From Paenibacillus andongensis (GTDB lineage: Bacteria > Bacillota > Bacilli > Paenibacillales > NBRC-103111), in assembly GCF_025369935.1 (NCBI RefSeq), contig NZ_CP104467.1, positions 6,951,001-7,015,000 on the forward strand: a stretch of DNA of 64,000 nucleotides, given 5' to 3'. Below are positions 25,656-34,461 of this stretch, piece after piece (within the stretch, counting starts at the first letter, position 1; every line of letters starts with the position of its first letter). The notes below the pieces were generated by a model. The model was not told the origin of the DNA. It saw only the letters and a list, made by a program, of their open reading frames with translations, and ran no database searches. Made by a program: the position numbers and the translations under genes.

Positions 25656-26885
25656 TCAATTCGGCACGTGATCATTGCGGGCTGTTGTTTTTTGTTTGAA
25701 AATCATTTTTTTCCAGATGAGCGGGATGCCGCCAATAAGGTATAAATAGCGAGCATCGATGACTTTTTTCAGGAGAGAAGCGAATTTGCCTTTGACTTTC
25801 TTCACTTTGAGTAAACCCACTGCCTCTCCTCTGCCCAAGGAAGCCACGACCCCTTTGAAATCGTATGAGAAGGGCTTAAGGTCGCGGCCGCGAACGGCAT
25901 AAAGGAGATTTCTCGCTACATTGTAGCCTTGCTGAACGGCAATCTGGGCATTCGCCGGATAAGGCGTCCCCTCTGGGCTCATCACAATAGAGCAATCACC
26001 TGTAATGAATACATCCGGATACTGGTAGGAGCGCAAGCACTCGTCAACCTTGACCCTTCCCCGCTGCACGTCGAATCCCGCATGCTGTAACAAGGAATTC
26101 CCGCGAATGCCTCCCGACCACACAACAGTGCCTGCACGAATGAACTCGCCATTGCCCAAAATAACGCCATCTGACGTGCACTCCTTAATGGGTGTGGATA
26201 ATTTATACTGAACACCTTTGCGGCGCATGACTTCCATGCCGTATTCAACAAGATCTTCAGGCAGACCGGGAGGCAGTGCCGATGGAGAGGCTTCGATATT
26301 AATGATTTTCACAGTAGACGGGTCAACGTCATAGGTCTTGCTCAGCACAGGGATCCGATCCGCCAATTCCCCTACAAACTCTGTTCCAGTGAAGCCTGCG
26401 CCCCCAACCACAAAGGTGAGGTAGTCTTTCCTCTTTGGCTCCATTTTTGACTTGGCAAACATATATTCAATATGCTGGCGAATAAAGCGCACGCTATTAA
26501 TGCTCTTAATCGACATCGCATATTCATTCATCCCAGGAATACCGAATGTCTCGGTCTCACTCCCCAGCCCAATAACCAAATAATCGTAGGAGAGGTCCCT
26601 ATCCCCGAGCACAACCTTCTTTTCCTCAGGCAAAATCTGACTTACCGTTGATTTCACAAAATGAATCTTACGCTCATCAATCAAATCCGCAATCGCCACA
26701 CGGGCATTATCATGATGATCGGTACCGGCAGCCGGCATATGCAGATGCGTCGTCATGTAGTGATAGTCATGTTTGTTCACCAAAGTTACATCCATCTCAC
26801 TTGCTTTCATCTGCTTCTGAAGCCTAATAGCTGTGACCAGACCACCGTAACCTGCGCCAAGAATAACCACTTTCGGTTTGCTCAT
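25656..26885 (-). CDS. ndh: Type II NADH dehydrogenase (NDH-2)
   Basis: A 409-residue flavoprotein. The FAD-binding GxGxxG is VVILGAGYGGLV near the N-terminus; the second Rossmann motif is VVGGAGFTGTEFVGEL at about residues 165-180; FITGDCSIV binds FAD near 300. The C-terminal amphipathic region (YLYLIGGIPLIWKK) is typical of membrane-attached NDH-2 enzymes such as YumB/YutJ. It passes electrons from NADH to menaquinone without pumping protons. Start at ATG 26885 behind GGAGGAGAGG. Two TGTGA-N6-TCACA boxes upstream point to redox control. Confidence 0.9.
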   Translation of the reverse strand: MSKPKVVILGAGYGGLVTAIRLQKQMKASEMDVTLVNKHDYHYMTTHLHMPAAGTDHHDNARVAIADLIDERKIHFVKSTVSQILPEEKKVVLGDRDLSYDYLVIGLGSETETFGIPGMNEYAMSIKSINSVRFIRQHIEYMFAKSKMEPKRKDYLTFVVGGAGFTGTEFVGELADRIPVLSKTYDVDPSTVKIINIEASPSALPPGLPEDLVEYGMEVMRRKGVQYKLSTPIKECTSDGVILGNGEFIRAGTVVWSGGIRGNSLLQHAGFDVQRGRVKVDECLRSYQYPDVFITGDCSIVMSPEGTPYPANAQIAVQQGYNVARNLLYAVRGRDLKPFSYDFKGVVASLGRGEAVGLLKVKKVKGKFASLLKKVIDARYLYLIGGIPLIWKKMIFKQKTTARNDHVPN

Positions 26886-26908
26886 TGAAATCCTCTCCTC
26901 CGAAGGTA

Positions 26909-26924
26909 TGTGAAATAAATCACA
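26909..26924. promoter_or_regulatory. Rex/FNR-type box 1 upstream of ndh
   Basis: TGTGA-AATAAA-TCACA, a perfect 5-bp inverted repeat with a 6-base spacer. It fits the FNR consensus TGTGA-N6-TCACA and is close to the Rex consensus TTGTGAA-N4-TTCACAA. It lies just ahead of the NDH-2 ribosome site. Confidence 0.75.
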
Positions 26925-26930
26925 TATATT

Positions 26931-26946
26931 TGTGAAAAATATCACA
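26931..26946. promoter_or_regulatory. Rex/FNR-type box 2 upstream of ndh
   Basis: TGTGA-AAAATA-TCACA, second copy starting 22 bases from the first, about two helical turns, so both dimers would sit on one DNA face. Rex, an NADH/NAD+ sensor that controls ndh in Bacillus, is the more likely owner. Confidence 0.75.
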
Positions 26947-27048
26947 TACTTTTATAAGAAGAGCCGATTGACGACTCTTTCTTCTATCTTATGCTATTTC
27001 TCATCGAAAATCACTATAAATTTGACCAGTTTTTGAACAATATGCGTT

Positions 27049-27831
27049 TTATTTGGATTCGAAACCGTTGTTCTCCGCTTTATCATGTAATCGGCGTAAT
27101 CGAAAACAGTTCATTCCTGCCACGCCGAGCTCTTCTAACAAACCAAAGTTCGCCCAAGCGCCCACCACTGCCCCGATACCGGGTACGAGCTGAAGCATTT
27201 TACGAAAATCAATTGTATCCCGGTATTCCTGCTGCAGCTGCTGCCAATCCACTTGCTTCATATAATCCTCAGCTGGTGGAAAGGAATGAGAAATGGTATG
27301 CCAATTCTTAATGGTATGAAGTAGATCCGGTTTCTTATTCGGACTGGAAAAAGCCAGCTGAAACACATAGAGAATGAACAACCGCTCCCTGTAATCTTTG
27401 GTCGAGTAGCCGTACGCATGCGCCAGCTCAAATAGGAATTTCAATTTAATGCCGATCAGAATCGGGAAATCTGCCAGACCTAGCAGGATCCCGCCCGCTC
27501 CCGTACCCGCTCCTTCTGCTGCGGCAATCTTTTTATAAAGGGATAATAACTCCTCAGCTTTGGCATCGCTATCTGCTAAGGAGGCGCCGTATAATGGTTC
27601 GTTTTTGGGGATGTAATTCATACCGAATAGGGTCGTTTGCACGATACCTTTGACGGTCGCGGTTATCGTCTTATGAACCTTATCTGGGATCAAATTATTG
27701 ATGCTGGTTTGAACAGATTTGGATGCTCGCTCCATCAGGTTGGGAGTTCTCTGCTGCCGGATTTCCCAGCGTTTCAGCTTTTTCAACATCTGCTGCTCAT
27801 AAATTGTGTACGCTGTGTCCAATCTCGTCAC
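27049..27831 (-). CDS. EcsC family protein
   Basis: A 260-residue protein of the EcsC family. A charged N-terminus (YEQQMLKKLKRWE) is followed by Gly-rich hydrophobic stretches (AAAEGAGTGAGGILLGLADF; LVPGIGAVVGAWANFGLLEE) that may lie in the membrane interface, and the YGYSTKDYRERLFILYVFQLAF segment typical of the family. EcsC was named after the B. subtilis ecs operon but has no known biochemical role. No ecsAB neighbours here. Confidence 0.85.
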   Translation of the reverse strand: MTRLDTAYTIYEQQMLKKLKRWEIRQQRTPNLMERASKSVQTSINNLIPDKVHKTITATVKGIVQTTLFGMNYIPKNEPLYGASLADSDAKAEELLSLYKKIAAAEGAGTGAGGILLGLADFPILIGIKLKFLFELAHAYGYSTKDYRERLFILYVFQLAFSSPNKKPDLLHTIKNWHTISHSFPPAEDYMKQVDWQQLQQEYRDTIDFRKMLQLVPGIGAVVGAWANFGLLEELGVAGMNCFRLRRLHDKAENNGFESK

Positions 27832-27988
27832 CGCCGTCCCTGTTCTTCATTTAAGTATAGTATACGGGGCGGTTGGTCTCAAGATGACGTGGCACATGAA
27901 GAAGTATGTCCCCAAGCCATAATTGGTAAATTCAGCTCCCACTTTGTAATTTCGAATGTCCCAGATGGTCAATAAGCCTTAAGAGGCC

Positions 27989-28020
27989 GTCCTCAAGTAG
28001 ATTTAATCTACATTTGGGAC
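27989..28020 (-). terminator. Hairpin after the ECF fusion gene
   Basis: GTCC and GTAGAT pair with ATCTAC and GGAC around a 3-base loop, with extra GGC/GCC pairing outside. It sits 12 bases past the EcfA-EcfT stop. The following sequence is only modestly U-rich. Confidence 0.5.
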
Positions 28021-28032
28021 AGCCCCCGAAAT

Positions 28033-29703
28033 TTATGATTGCATGTACATAAGTAATGAAAAACAAAGAATGCCCGCAGCAACGAGAATGGTGTCAATTC
28101 CTCGCCACTGTAGCGTGTTTTTCTTCAGCAACAGCTGTTTGCCGTCGATTTTCTTCAGTTCCATCGCAATGGTCATTTGCTCTGCCTTATGAAACATAGC
28201 GAGCAGCAAGGGGACTACCAGCGCCGGGATATCTCGCGAACGAACAGCACCCGGGCGGATAGATGCTTTGCCTCTGGCTCTAACGATGGCTGAGAACCGC
28301 TGCCACTCCCGCAAGATGAGCGGAATAAAGCGGAAAATCAAGGAAACGGCCAAAGAAAATGATTCAACCGAGATCTTAACTTTGTGGAAATATTTTAAGG
28401 CCCAATTGAGCCCCTGCACGAGCTGACCATAAGGCGTCGTGACGGCTAGCCAATAGCCTGCCATGAGGACGAGAAACAAACGCGTCAACGTGAGTGCCGT
28501 GCTCCAACCACGCTCCGCCGAGAAACCAAGCGGAAACTGCCCTTCAGCGGTTGACCAGTCCAGCCCTCCCAGAAGGATCGAAATGAACATGAAGATCAGG
28601 AATGGCAGGGCGATCTTCATGCTGCCGCGAAGGACGGAGCGCGGGAGGCCGAGAAAAGCGAGGCCGAGGAGCAGCATGGATGCCGCGAGGCCGCTCCACA
28701 GCTGCTGCTGCATCGTCCCGATGACGAGCAGCAGGTAGAGCAGCCACTTCGCGCGCGGGTCAACCCGCAGCCACGCGGCCTCCGGCGGCTTCACTGCCTC
28801 GCCAGCTTCGCGCGTGGCCTGCGGGCTCGGCGCTGCCGCTTGCGGCGCCGGCACCTTGGCGCTGGCGCGTTCGCGCAGCGCCTCTGCGATCGCCGGCGCG
28901 GCAAGCGCCGGCGTGAGCCGGTCCGGCGCGATGGCGATGCCATAGCGCGCCAGCTCTAGAGCGGCCTCCACGCAGCTCGGGAGGCCGACCCCCGCGCGCG
29001 TCAGCACCTCCGGCGCGCGGCAAAGCTCTTCCGGCGAGCCGTCGAAGACGAGCGCGCCGCGGTCTAGAACGAGGACACGGTCCGCTAGCGGAAAGAACGT
29101 GTCCAGGTCGTGCGTGGCGATGACGAAGCCGCCACGCTCGCGCACGCGAATGATGCGCAGCAATTCGCGGACGGCTGCCGCCTCTAAGCCGGCAGTGGGC
29201 TCATCCATGAGGAGCCAATCCGGCGCAGTGGCGAAGGTTGTGGCCAGCGCGAGCCGGCGCTGCTCGCCGCCGCTCAGCGAGAAAGGCGACCGATCCATGG
29301 CGATGACGCCTCGTGGATCGAGGTCAGCGCAAGCGTCGCGAATGCGTCGCTCGCGTTCGTCCGCCCCGAGCCGATAAGGGCGCAAGGAGTACGCGAATTC
29401 CTGGCGTACACTGCGCGCGAACAGCTGCTGCTCTGGGAATTGAAAGATCAGCCCAAGACGCAGGAGATGGGCTTGGTCTACTTTCCGTTTGTGCCACAAT
29501 GGCTGCTCATCAAGGGTCATCGTTCCTAAGGTTGGTTCCAGAATTCCGGCCATGACCTGCAGCAGTGTTGATTTTCCAGAACCCGTATGACCAATCAACA
29601 AGGTTATCGATCCATCCGACAAGTTGAAGCTGATATCCTTCAACAGTTGATGATTAGGGTCATCCGGAGCATCTACCCGAATGTCCTGCAGAGTTATGGG
29701 CAT
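28033..29703 (-). CDS. EcfA-EcfT fusion: ECF transporter ATPase plus transmembrane subunit
   Basis: A 556-residue fusion. Residues 1 to about 230 are an ABC ATPase: Walker A GHTGSGKST, signature LSGGEQRR, Walker B WLLMDEPTAGL, switch HD in IATHDLD. An Ala/Pro-rich linker follows (about 265-310). Residues about 315-556 are an EcfT/CbiQ domain with five or so membrane segments and the coupling-helix motifs RARGKASI and MFHKAEQMTIAMELK-type. EcfA and EcfT are usually separate genes. It overlaps the second ATPase gene by 10 bases. With that ATPase it forms the energising module for S-components such as BioY. The middle (28600-29450) is strongly GC-rich. Confidence 0.92.
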   Translation of the reverse strand: MPITLQDIRVDAPDDPNHQLLKDISFNLSDGSITLLIGHTGSGKSTLLQVMAGILEPTLGTMTLDEQPLWHKRKVDQAHLLRLGLIFQFPEQQLFARSVRQEFAYSLRPYRLGADERERRIRDACADLDPRGVIAMDRSPFSLSGGEQRRLALATTFATAPDWLLMDEPTAGLEAAAVRELLRIIRVRERGGFVIATHDLDTFFPLADRVLVLDRGALVFDGSPEELCRAPEVLTRAGVGLPSCVEAALELARYGIAIAPDRLTPALAAPAIAEALRERASAKVPAPQAAAPSPQATREAGEAVKPPEAAWLRVDPRAKWLLYLLLVIGTMQQQLWSGLAASMLLLGLAFLGLPRSVLRGSMKIALPFLIFMFISILLGGLDWSTAEGQFPLGFSAERGWSTALTLTRLFLVLMAGYWLAVTTPYGQLVQGLNWALKYFHKVKISVESFSLAVSLIFRFIPLILREWQRFSAIVRARGKASIRPGAVRSRDIPALVVPLLLAMFHKAEQMTIAMELKKIDGKQLLLKKNTLQWRGIDTILVAAGILCFSLLMYMQS

Positions 29704-30533
29704 AAGGCTGTCACCGCCTTAACCAACTCTTCCATATCGATCGGGAGAATGTCTAGCTGACAACCTTGCTGCAGTAGACCAATGGCTGTCTTAACCACAA
29801 AAGGCGGATCAAACCCTAACTCCATACAAGGTGTCATGACAGGGGATTCTCCCCCTTCCCCATAAAAAAACGCTCTCGGCTCCCCATCAAAGGTAATCCG
29901 TCCCTCTCCAAAACCAACGACGCGTGTAGCATCCGCCAACTCTTCCAAACGATGGGTAATCCACACAATCGTCATCCCTTGTTTATGCGCTTCACGTACC
30001 GCTTCGCGCACTTCCTTCCTTGCCGCAGGATCCAGCATTGCGGTTGGCTCATCTAATACAAGGATCGTTGGATGAGCAGCAAGTGCTGCTGCTAGATTTA
30101 CCAACTGCTTTTGCCCACCGGATAACGTGTTAAGCGTCCGCTCTAGCGGGATCGTCAATCCAACCGCAGATAAGGTTTCAAGGTACCACGCTTTACGTGC
30201 TTCTGCGCTTAAATTTTGCCCATCTGGCAGGAAGTCCAGTTCTTCCTGAACCGTATCTCCAACAAACTGGGCATCCGGTATTTGCAGCACACCGCGAGTT
30301 AGCCAGTACTGGTCTTGTTTATGCACGAACTGCCCGCCGGAGAGCGGACTTAAGCCTAATAGTACGCTGGCTAGTGTGCTTTTGCCGCTGCCATTGGGTC
30401 CTATGACGACAATCCACTCACCCTGATGAATATCCATGGAGACATCGGACCAGACTTGCCTTCCTTCTCCCGATTCAGTTCGATAGATAACGGAGGCTTT
30501 CTCCAAAGAAGCTAAAATCTCTCTGCTCGCCAT
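29694..30533 (-). CDS. ecfA: ECF transporter ATPase subunit (EcfA)
   Basis: A 279-residue ABC ATPase: Walker A VVIGPNGSGKSTLASV, Q-loop segment QIPDAQFVGDTVQEEL, signature LSGGQKQLVNLA, Walker B ILVLDEPTAMLDP, switch His in VWITHRLEEL. The C-terminal extension is typical of EcfA proteins. Pairs with the ATPase half of the fusion gene downstream. Divergent from bioY 117 bases away; the BirA operator lies between them and may affect both directions. Confidence 0.92.
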   Translation of the reverse strand: MASREILASLEKASVIYRTESGEGRQVWSDVSMDIHQGEWIVVIGPNGSGKSTLASVLLGLSPLSGGQFVHKQDQYWLTRGVLQIPDAQFVGDTVQEELDFLPDGQNLSAEARKAWYLETLSAVGLTIPLERTLNTLSGGQKQLVNLAAALAAHPTILVLDEPTAMLDPAARKEVREAVREAHKQGMTIVWITHRLEELADATRVVGFGEGRITFDGEPRAFFYGEGGESPVMTPCMELGFDPPFVVKTAIGLLQQGCQLDILPIDMEELVKAVTALCP

Positions 30534-30548
30534 ATGTAAAATGTTCCT

Positions 30549-30576
30549 TTCACTTTCACAAAAGATGTGCTATCAT
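30549..30576 (+). promoter_or_regulatory. Probable bioY promoter
   Basis: TTCACT (30549-30554), 16-base spacer, TATCAT (30571-30576). The predicted RNA start falls inside the BirA operator, so bound BirA would block it. Confidence 0.5.
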
Positions 30577-30580
30577 CTGA

Positions 30581-30613
30581 TTGTCAACCAATGTCGATCG
30601 AGTTGGTTGACAA
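30581..30613. promoter_or_regulatory. BirA (biotin repressor) operator
   Basis: TTGTCAACC, exactly 15 bases, then GGTTGACAA: a perfect 9-bp inverted repeat matching the Bacillus BirA operator (TTGTTAACC-N15-GGTTAACAA type). It predicts that biotin-bound BirA represses bioY and makes biotin the transported vitamin. Confidence 0.92.
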
Positions 30614-30650
30614 TACATCAACAATAACAGAAACAGGAGCGATGAACAAT

Positions 30651-31262
30651 ATGAAACTCACTCTTCGCGGCGTTGTTTTTAGTGCACTATTTGCCGCTAT
30701 TCTCGTTTTATTCAGCTTTGCTAAAATTTCTCTTCCTTTGACACCCGTGCCTATTACCTTGCAAACATTGGCGGTTATGCTAGCTGGCGGACTTCTGGGA
30801 GCTCGCTATGGATTCCTTAGCATGGCACTCGTTGTCGTCCTCACAGCCATCGGTTTTCCCTTGCTTCACGGGAATGGCGGTTTAGGTGTCGTCCTCGGAC
30901 CTACCGGCGGCTTCATTATGATTTGGCCTATTTCTGCTTTGCTTATCGGTCTTATTTTACCTCGGATTCGCGTGAATGGCATCATGGGTTACATCGCCGC
31001 CTTCCTTGTCCTTGAAGTATTCGGCTCTCTCATTTTGTATCTGGCCGGAGTTCCTTGGTTAATGTACAAAGTACCTACCTATACATTCGCCAAAGCCATG
31101 ACAGCAGCGTGCTATCCATTCTTAATTGGAGATGCTATCAAAGCTGTGGTTGCAGCGCTTATCATTGCACCTGTTCGTCAAGTATTTCCCCCGCAAAGAC
31201 TTACGGGATCCTCTTCACATAGCGTGGTTAAAAGTAATAGTCCTACCGATCTTAGTATTTAA
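30651..31262 (+). CDS. bioY: BioY biotin transporter S-component
   Basis: About 203 residues with six hydrophobic segments. BioY signatures are PLTPVPITLQTLAVMLAGGL (residues about 25-44), GPTGGFIMIWPISALLIGLI and the conserved YPFLIGDAIKAVVAA near the C-terminus, which contacts EcfT. The ATG at 30651 is chosen because AGGAG lies 11 bases upstream; the ATG at 30642 is only two bases from it. The ECF module encoded divergently would energise it, and the BirA operator controls it. Confidence 0.93.
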   Translation: MKLTLRGVVFSALFAAILVLFSFAKISLPLTPVPITLQTLAVMLAGGLLGARYGFLSMALVVVLTAIGFPLLHGNGGLGVVLGPTGGFIMIWPISALLIGLILPRIRVNGIMGYIAAFLVLEVFGSLILYLAGVPWLMYKVPTYTFAKAMTAACYPFLIGDAIKAVVAALIIAPVRQVFPPQRLTGSSSHSVVKSNSPTDLSI

Positions 31263-31278
31263 AACTCTGAAAATGAAC

Positions 31279-31346
31279 AACGGCCTTACAGCCGTAGAAG
31301 ATCTGAGCACCTACTCAAATCTTTTACGGCTGTAAGGCCGTTTTTT
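31279..31346. terminator. Long terminator after bioY
   Basis: AACGGCCTTACAGCCGTA pairs perfectly with TACGGCTGTAAGGCCGTT and leads into TTTTTT. The loop includes a small GAAGAT/ATCTTT extension. Confidence 0.9.
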
Positions 31347-31510
31347 GTATTGCTTTTCGAGTTGGGATATCAAATTTTTACGATTTTGTAATGTGCAGCA
31401 AGGAATTTTTATTCGATTGTAATGCCCTGACGTGTAAGCTAGTTCTTGTAGACAACAGCACGATGCAAAAAACAGCGCAACCCAAACATCAACGAATAGG
31501 AGCGTTATAT

Positions 31511-32986
31511 ATGAAAAATAGCAAAAAGACGTTAGCCGCATTAACCATCACAGCAACCGTAGGTTTATCAGCCATTCTTCCGTTCAATGCACTAGCAGCT
31601 AATCCTTTTACGGATTCTGCAAACTCAGCTCAAGTTCAAACAGCGATTGAAAAATTAGCACAGCAGCAAGTTGTATCTGGTTATGAGAACAACAGCTTCA
31701 AACCGAATCAGACTGCAACTCGCGCAGAGGTTGCCAAAATCGTCGCATTAGCGCTTCACGTGAGCATGGACCCAGCTGCAGCCAACCATTTTAACGATGT
31801 ATCAAAAGGTGATTGGTACTATTCCTATGCAGTTACTCTTGAGACTCAAGGTGCCATGAAAGATACTGCCGGACAATTCCGGGGAGGTCAATCCATCTCT
31901 TCCGACCAACTCGCTGACGTGATTGCGAACGTGTTAAAAGTTGAAAAGACAGCGGTTGAAAAGCTGCCAAGCTTTGCATCTGTCACAAGCAGTCAAGTGA
32001 CGCGTGGCCAAGCCGCTCTGCTTATTTTTGAAGCACAGCAATTAGCGCCTATTCAAGTGACTAAGCTCCAAGCACTGAATGCCATAACATTGCAAGTTAC
32101 TTTCTCGGCACCGATTCCGGCGGCAGAATTGGAACTCGATCAAGCGTCCAAAAACTTTGTTTTTGATAACGGCTTGGCGATCAATAATGTTCCACGGTTA
32201 AAAACAGGTTCCAAATCCACCTACATTGTTCCAGTTCCTACTCAAAAAGCCGGGACAACTTACACGCTGACCTATAAAGGGAAACCTGCTGGTACTTTCA
32301 CAGCGAGCACGGACAAAATCGCACTGAAATCCACGGCTCAGGTAGCGAGTGATTTGTTTGAAGTTGAATCCACTTTAGCTGATGGTGTCGCTGACTACGG
32401 TTATGTGATTGCAGCTTACAGCAAAAGCCGCCCAGGCTCATTCATCGTTGACGAGAACAATAGCTATAACGGCAAAACGTATCAAATTCTTTCATCCATG
32501 CGTAACCGTCAGGTGCAAATTACCCCTGAGGGCGGCGCAACAATGACAGCCAACTACTTGCCATTCACACAAGCAACCGATGGCCGACAAGCACCTAAGT
32601 TTATTCTACCTAACGGAGAAACGTTTAAATCTGGTGTCAAATATACCGTTTCGGCTGATTGGGCTACTCTCGCGAATCCAACTTTTACAGCCAAAGAAAT
32701 CGCACCATTGACGATCCAATCTGCTGCCGCAGTTGATACGAAGACGATCGCTGTTACACTTTCGCAAGATCCTAAGGATGAAATTTTTGTATCTCGCCGA
32801 GTTACACTTACCGCAACTGATGGTACAGTATTAACTGCCGAATACACGCTGACTTCACGTAAAGGTGCTGTAGGTACTTTCGCTCTTCTTAATAACGCTC
32901 AACTTGTTCCAGGCACTTCTTATACCGTTGCTCCAGTGGGCAAATGGTCTACGGCAACAGGCGTCACTTTGACTTTAGCCAAATAA
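31511..32986 (+). CDS. SLH-domain cell-surface protein
   Basis: A 491-residue exported protein. A signal peptide ends at NALAA (about residue 30). Two S-layer homology repeats follow (NPFTD...QQVVSGYENNSFKPNQTATR and a second with HFNDVSKGDWYYSYAV). The rest is beta-rich with Ig/SbsC-like modules (VTKLQALNAITLQVTFSAPI; AAAVDTKTIAVTLSQDPK). SLH repeats bind pyruvylated wall polymer. The ATG at 31511 follows AGGAGCG. No enzymatic motif, so it is likely structural or a scaffold. Confidence 0.88.
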   Translation: MKNSKKTLAALTITATVGLSAILPFNALAANPFTDSANSAQVQTAIEKLAQQQVVSGYENNSFKPNQTATRAEVAKIVALALHVSMDPAAANHFNDVSKGDWYYSYAVTLETQGAMKDTAGQFRGGQSISSDQLADVIANVLKVEKTAVEKLPSFASVTSSQVTRGQAALLIFEAQQLAPIQVTKLQALNAITLQVTFSAPIPAAELELDQASKNFVFDNGLAINNVPRLKTGSKSTYIVPVPTQKAGTTYTLTYKGKPAGTFTASTDKIALKSTAQVASDLFEVESTLADGVADYGYVIAAYSKSRPGSFIVDENNSYNGKTYQILSSMRNRQVQITPEGGATMTANYLPFTQATDGRQAPKFILPNGETFKSGVKYTVSADWATLANPTFTAKEIAPLTIQSAAAVDTKTIAVTLSQDPKDEIFVSRRVTLTATDGTVLTAEYTLTSRKGAVGTFALLNNAQLVPGTSYTVAPVGKWSTATGVTLTLAK

Positions 32987-33006
32987 TCTTTAAAGATGAA
33001 GAGATC

Positions 33007-33034
33007 CGAGGGTACCTTGAATGAGGTGCTCTCG
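33007..33034 (+). terminator. Weak hairpin after the SLH gene
   Basis: CGAGGGTACCT pairs with AGGTGCTCTCG (mismatches in the middle, 6-base loop). Followed by a mixed T-rich stretch with no clean run. Confidence 0.45.
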
Positions 33035-33077
33035 TTCTATTATTTATCTCTATCCCACCAATCCGAGGTGAATTGCC

Positions 33078-34248
33078 ATGTTACGTAAAAACCATTCATT
33101 CCTGACAACATTGACTCCGCTCACGCTGCTTCTTCTATTAATAGGCTGCGTCGCGTCCCGATGCGGCAGTTGGTTCCAACATCGGGTCAACGGCAGCACC
33201 TATCCCTACACAGTCAGCACCTTCAACAACACCTGCCGTGAGTCCAAAACCAACAAATACCAATCAGACTGATGCTTCCGAAACCATTCTGATGGTTACA
33301 CATTCCAAGAGTGACTATATCTCTTTCTTAAATCCAGCTTCCGGCAGTTTCGAGAAACTCATCGTCGGTCAATCTCCTTTCGCTATTGCGGAAGGCCCTA
33401 ACCATCGCGCCTATGTGTCAACAGCGGAAGGTGTCGCTGTTGTGGATACCCAGCTGCGCAGACGCGTAGCCCTTGTTCCCTACCAAGCCGACATTGGGAA
33501 GATTGAGTTTGGTGAATATCGTCCCGGTGGCATGGGCATCGCTGTGTCGCCTGACGGCCGATTCGTCTATGTAGGTGTTTACTTGCCCGGCCGCAGCAAA
33601 AGCCAACTCGAAATCATGGACACGGAGAAACTCTCCATGACAGGTAGTGTTACCGTCGGAATCCGACCGTTTGATGTCGTAACCAGCCTCGACGGCCGTG
33701 AAGTTTACAGCATCGACCACGATTCTTACTCCGTGACGGCTATTGATCTTGCCAGTAACAAAGCTCGCACCCTTGACGTTGCTCCTTATGGTCGTGGCGG
33801 CTATGAGAAGCCCCATTATGCGGCGGTTCGTTCCGATGGGCGTCTACTTTTGCCTTACCAAGGCCGAGGCCTCGTCGTTCTTGACCCTGTAAGCGGCAAG
33901 TATGAGACGAAGCCGCTAACCGGCAACACGCATCAGGAAGGGGTTGCTCTCACACTTGATGGTAAGCAGCTGCTCATCGTCGGCATCGGCGCTGCTGGCA
34001 GCGCAACCGGCAAGCCTAACTTAACCGTGCTCGACATCGCTGCGCATGCCGAGAAAATCATCCCTTTGGCCCGTATGCACCAAATGGTCGCCAGTAGCGC
34101 AGACGGTCGTTACGCTTACCTAACAGGCGGCGTTACTTATGCCGATACCGGTTGGAACGGCATGACCGTTGTTGACTTGGACTCTGGCGCAGTCCGCGAC
34201 TTCGAAATCCCAGATTATCCACTGGATGTGCAGCTGCTGAGTCGGTAA
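33078..34248 (+). pseudogene. Beta-propeller (YncE-like) lipoprotein split by a frameshift
   Basis: The ATG at 33078 opens a lipoprotein signal (LLLLLIGC, lipobox Cys about residue 24) behind AGGTG. The same frame then turns to nonsense and stops at 33272. The next frame is open from just after a TAG at about 33146 and reads a normal Pro/Thr/Ser linker (TAAPIPTQSAPSTTPAVSPK), then a propeller of about 310 residues with YncE-type blades (GMGIAVSPDGRFVYVGVY; VTSLDGREVYSIDHDSYSV; MVASSADGRYAYLTGG). One extra base around 33147-33165 would explain this. Otherwise intact; a sequencing error is possible. Confidence 0.75.
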
Positions 34249-34394
34249 GGTGGTTTTTCATGGTTAAAAAGTTAACAAGCATCCTTCTCGCTCCGAGACG
34301 TCCTTTTCGGACTTCTCAACAACACTTTGCTACTTTTTCGGTGATAAGAAGTCCAATTTCGGCCTCTCAGCTCATACTGGTATGTGATCCGAAA

Positions 34395-34438
34395 CCAAAA
34401 AGCCCCTTACCCGATAAAAACGGGCAAGGGGTCTTTTC
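34395..34438. terminator. Bidirectional terminator
   Basis: AAAAAGCCCCTTACCCG, 7-base loop, CGGGCAAGGGGTCTTTT; one G-T pair. Serves the response-regulator gene on the minus strand and the lipoprotein gene on the plus strand. Confidence 0.85.
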
Positions 34439-34461
34439 TATGGGATCTTATCTTCATTCCA

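Noticed and set aside
28600..29450. GC-rich segment as a horizontally acquired island
   Set aside because: The rise in GC falls within one continuous ECF fusion gene and similar rises occur inside other core genes here (about 10000-10700, 15449-15800, 53500-53850), so it looks like regional or codon-bias variation.
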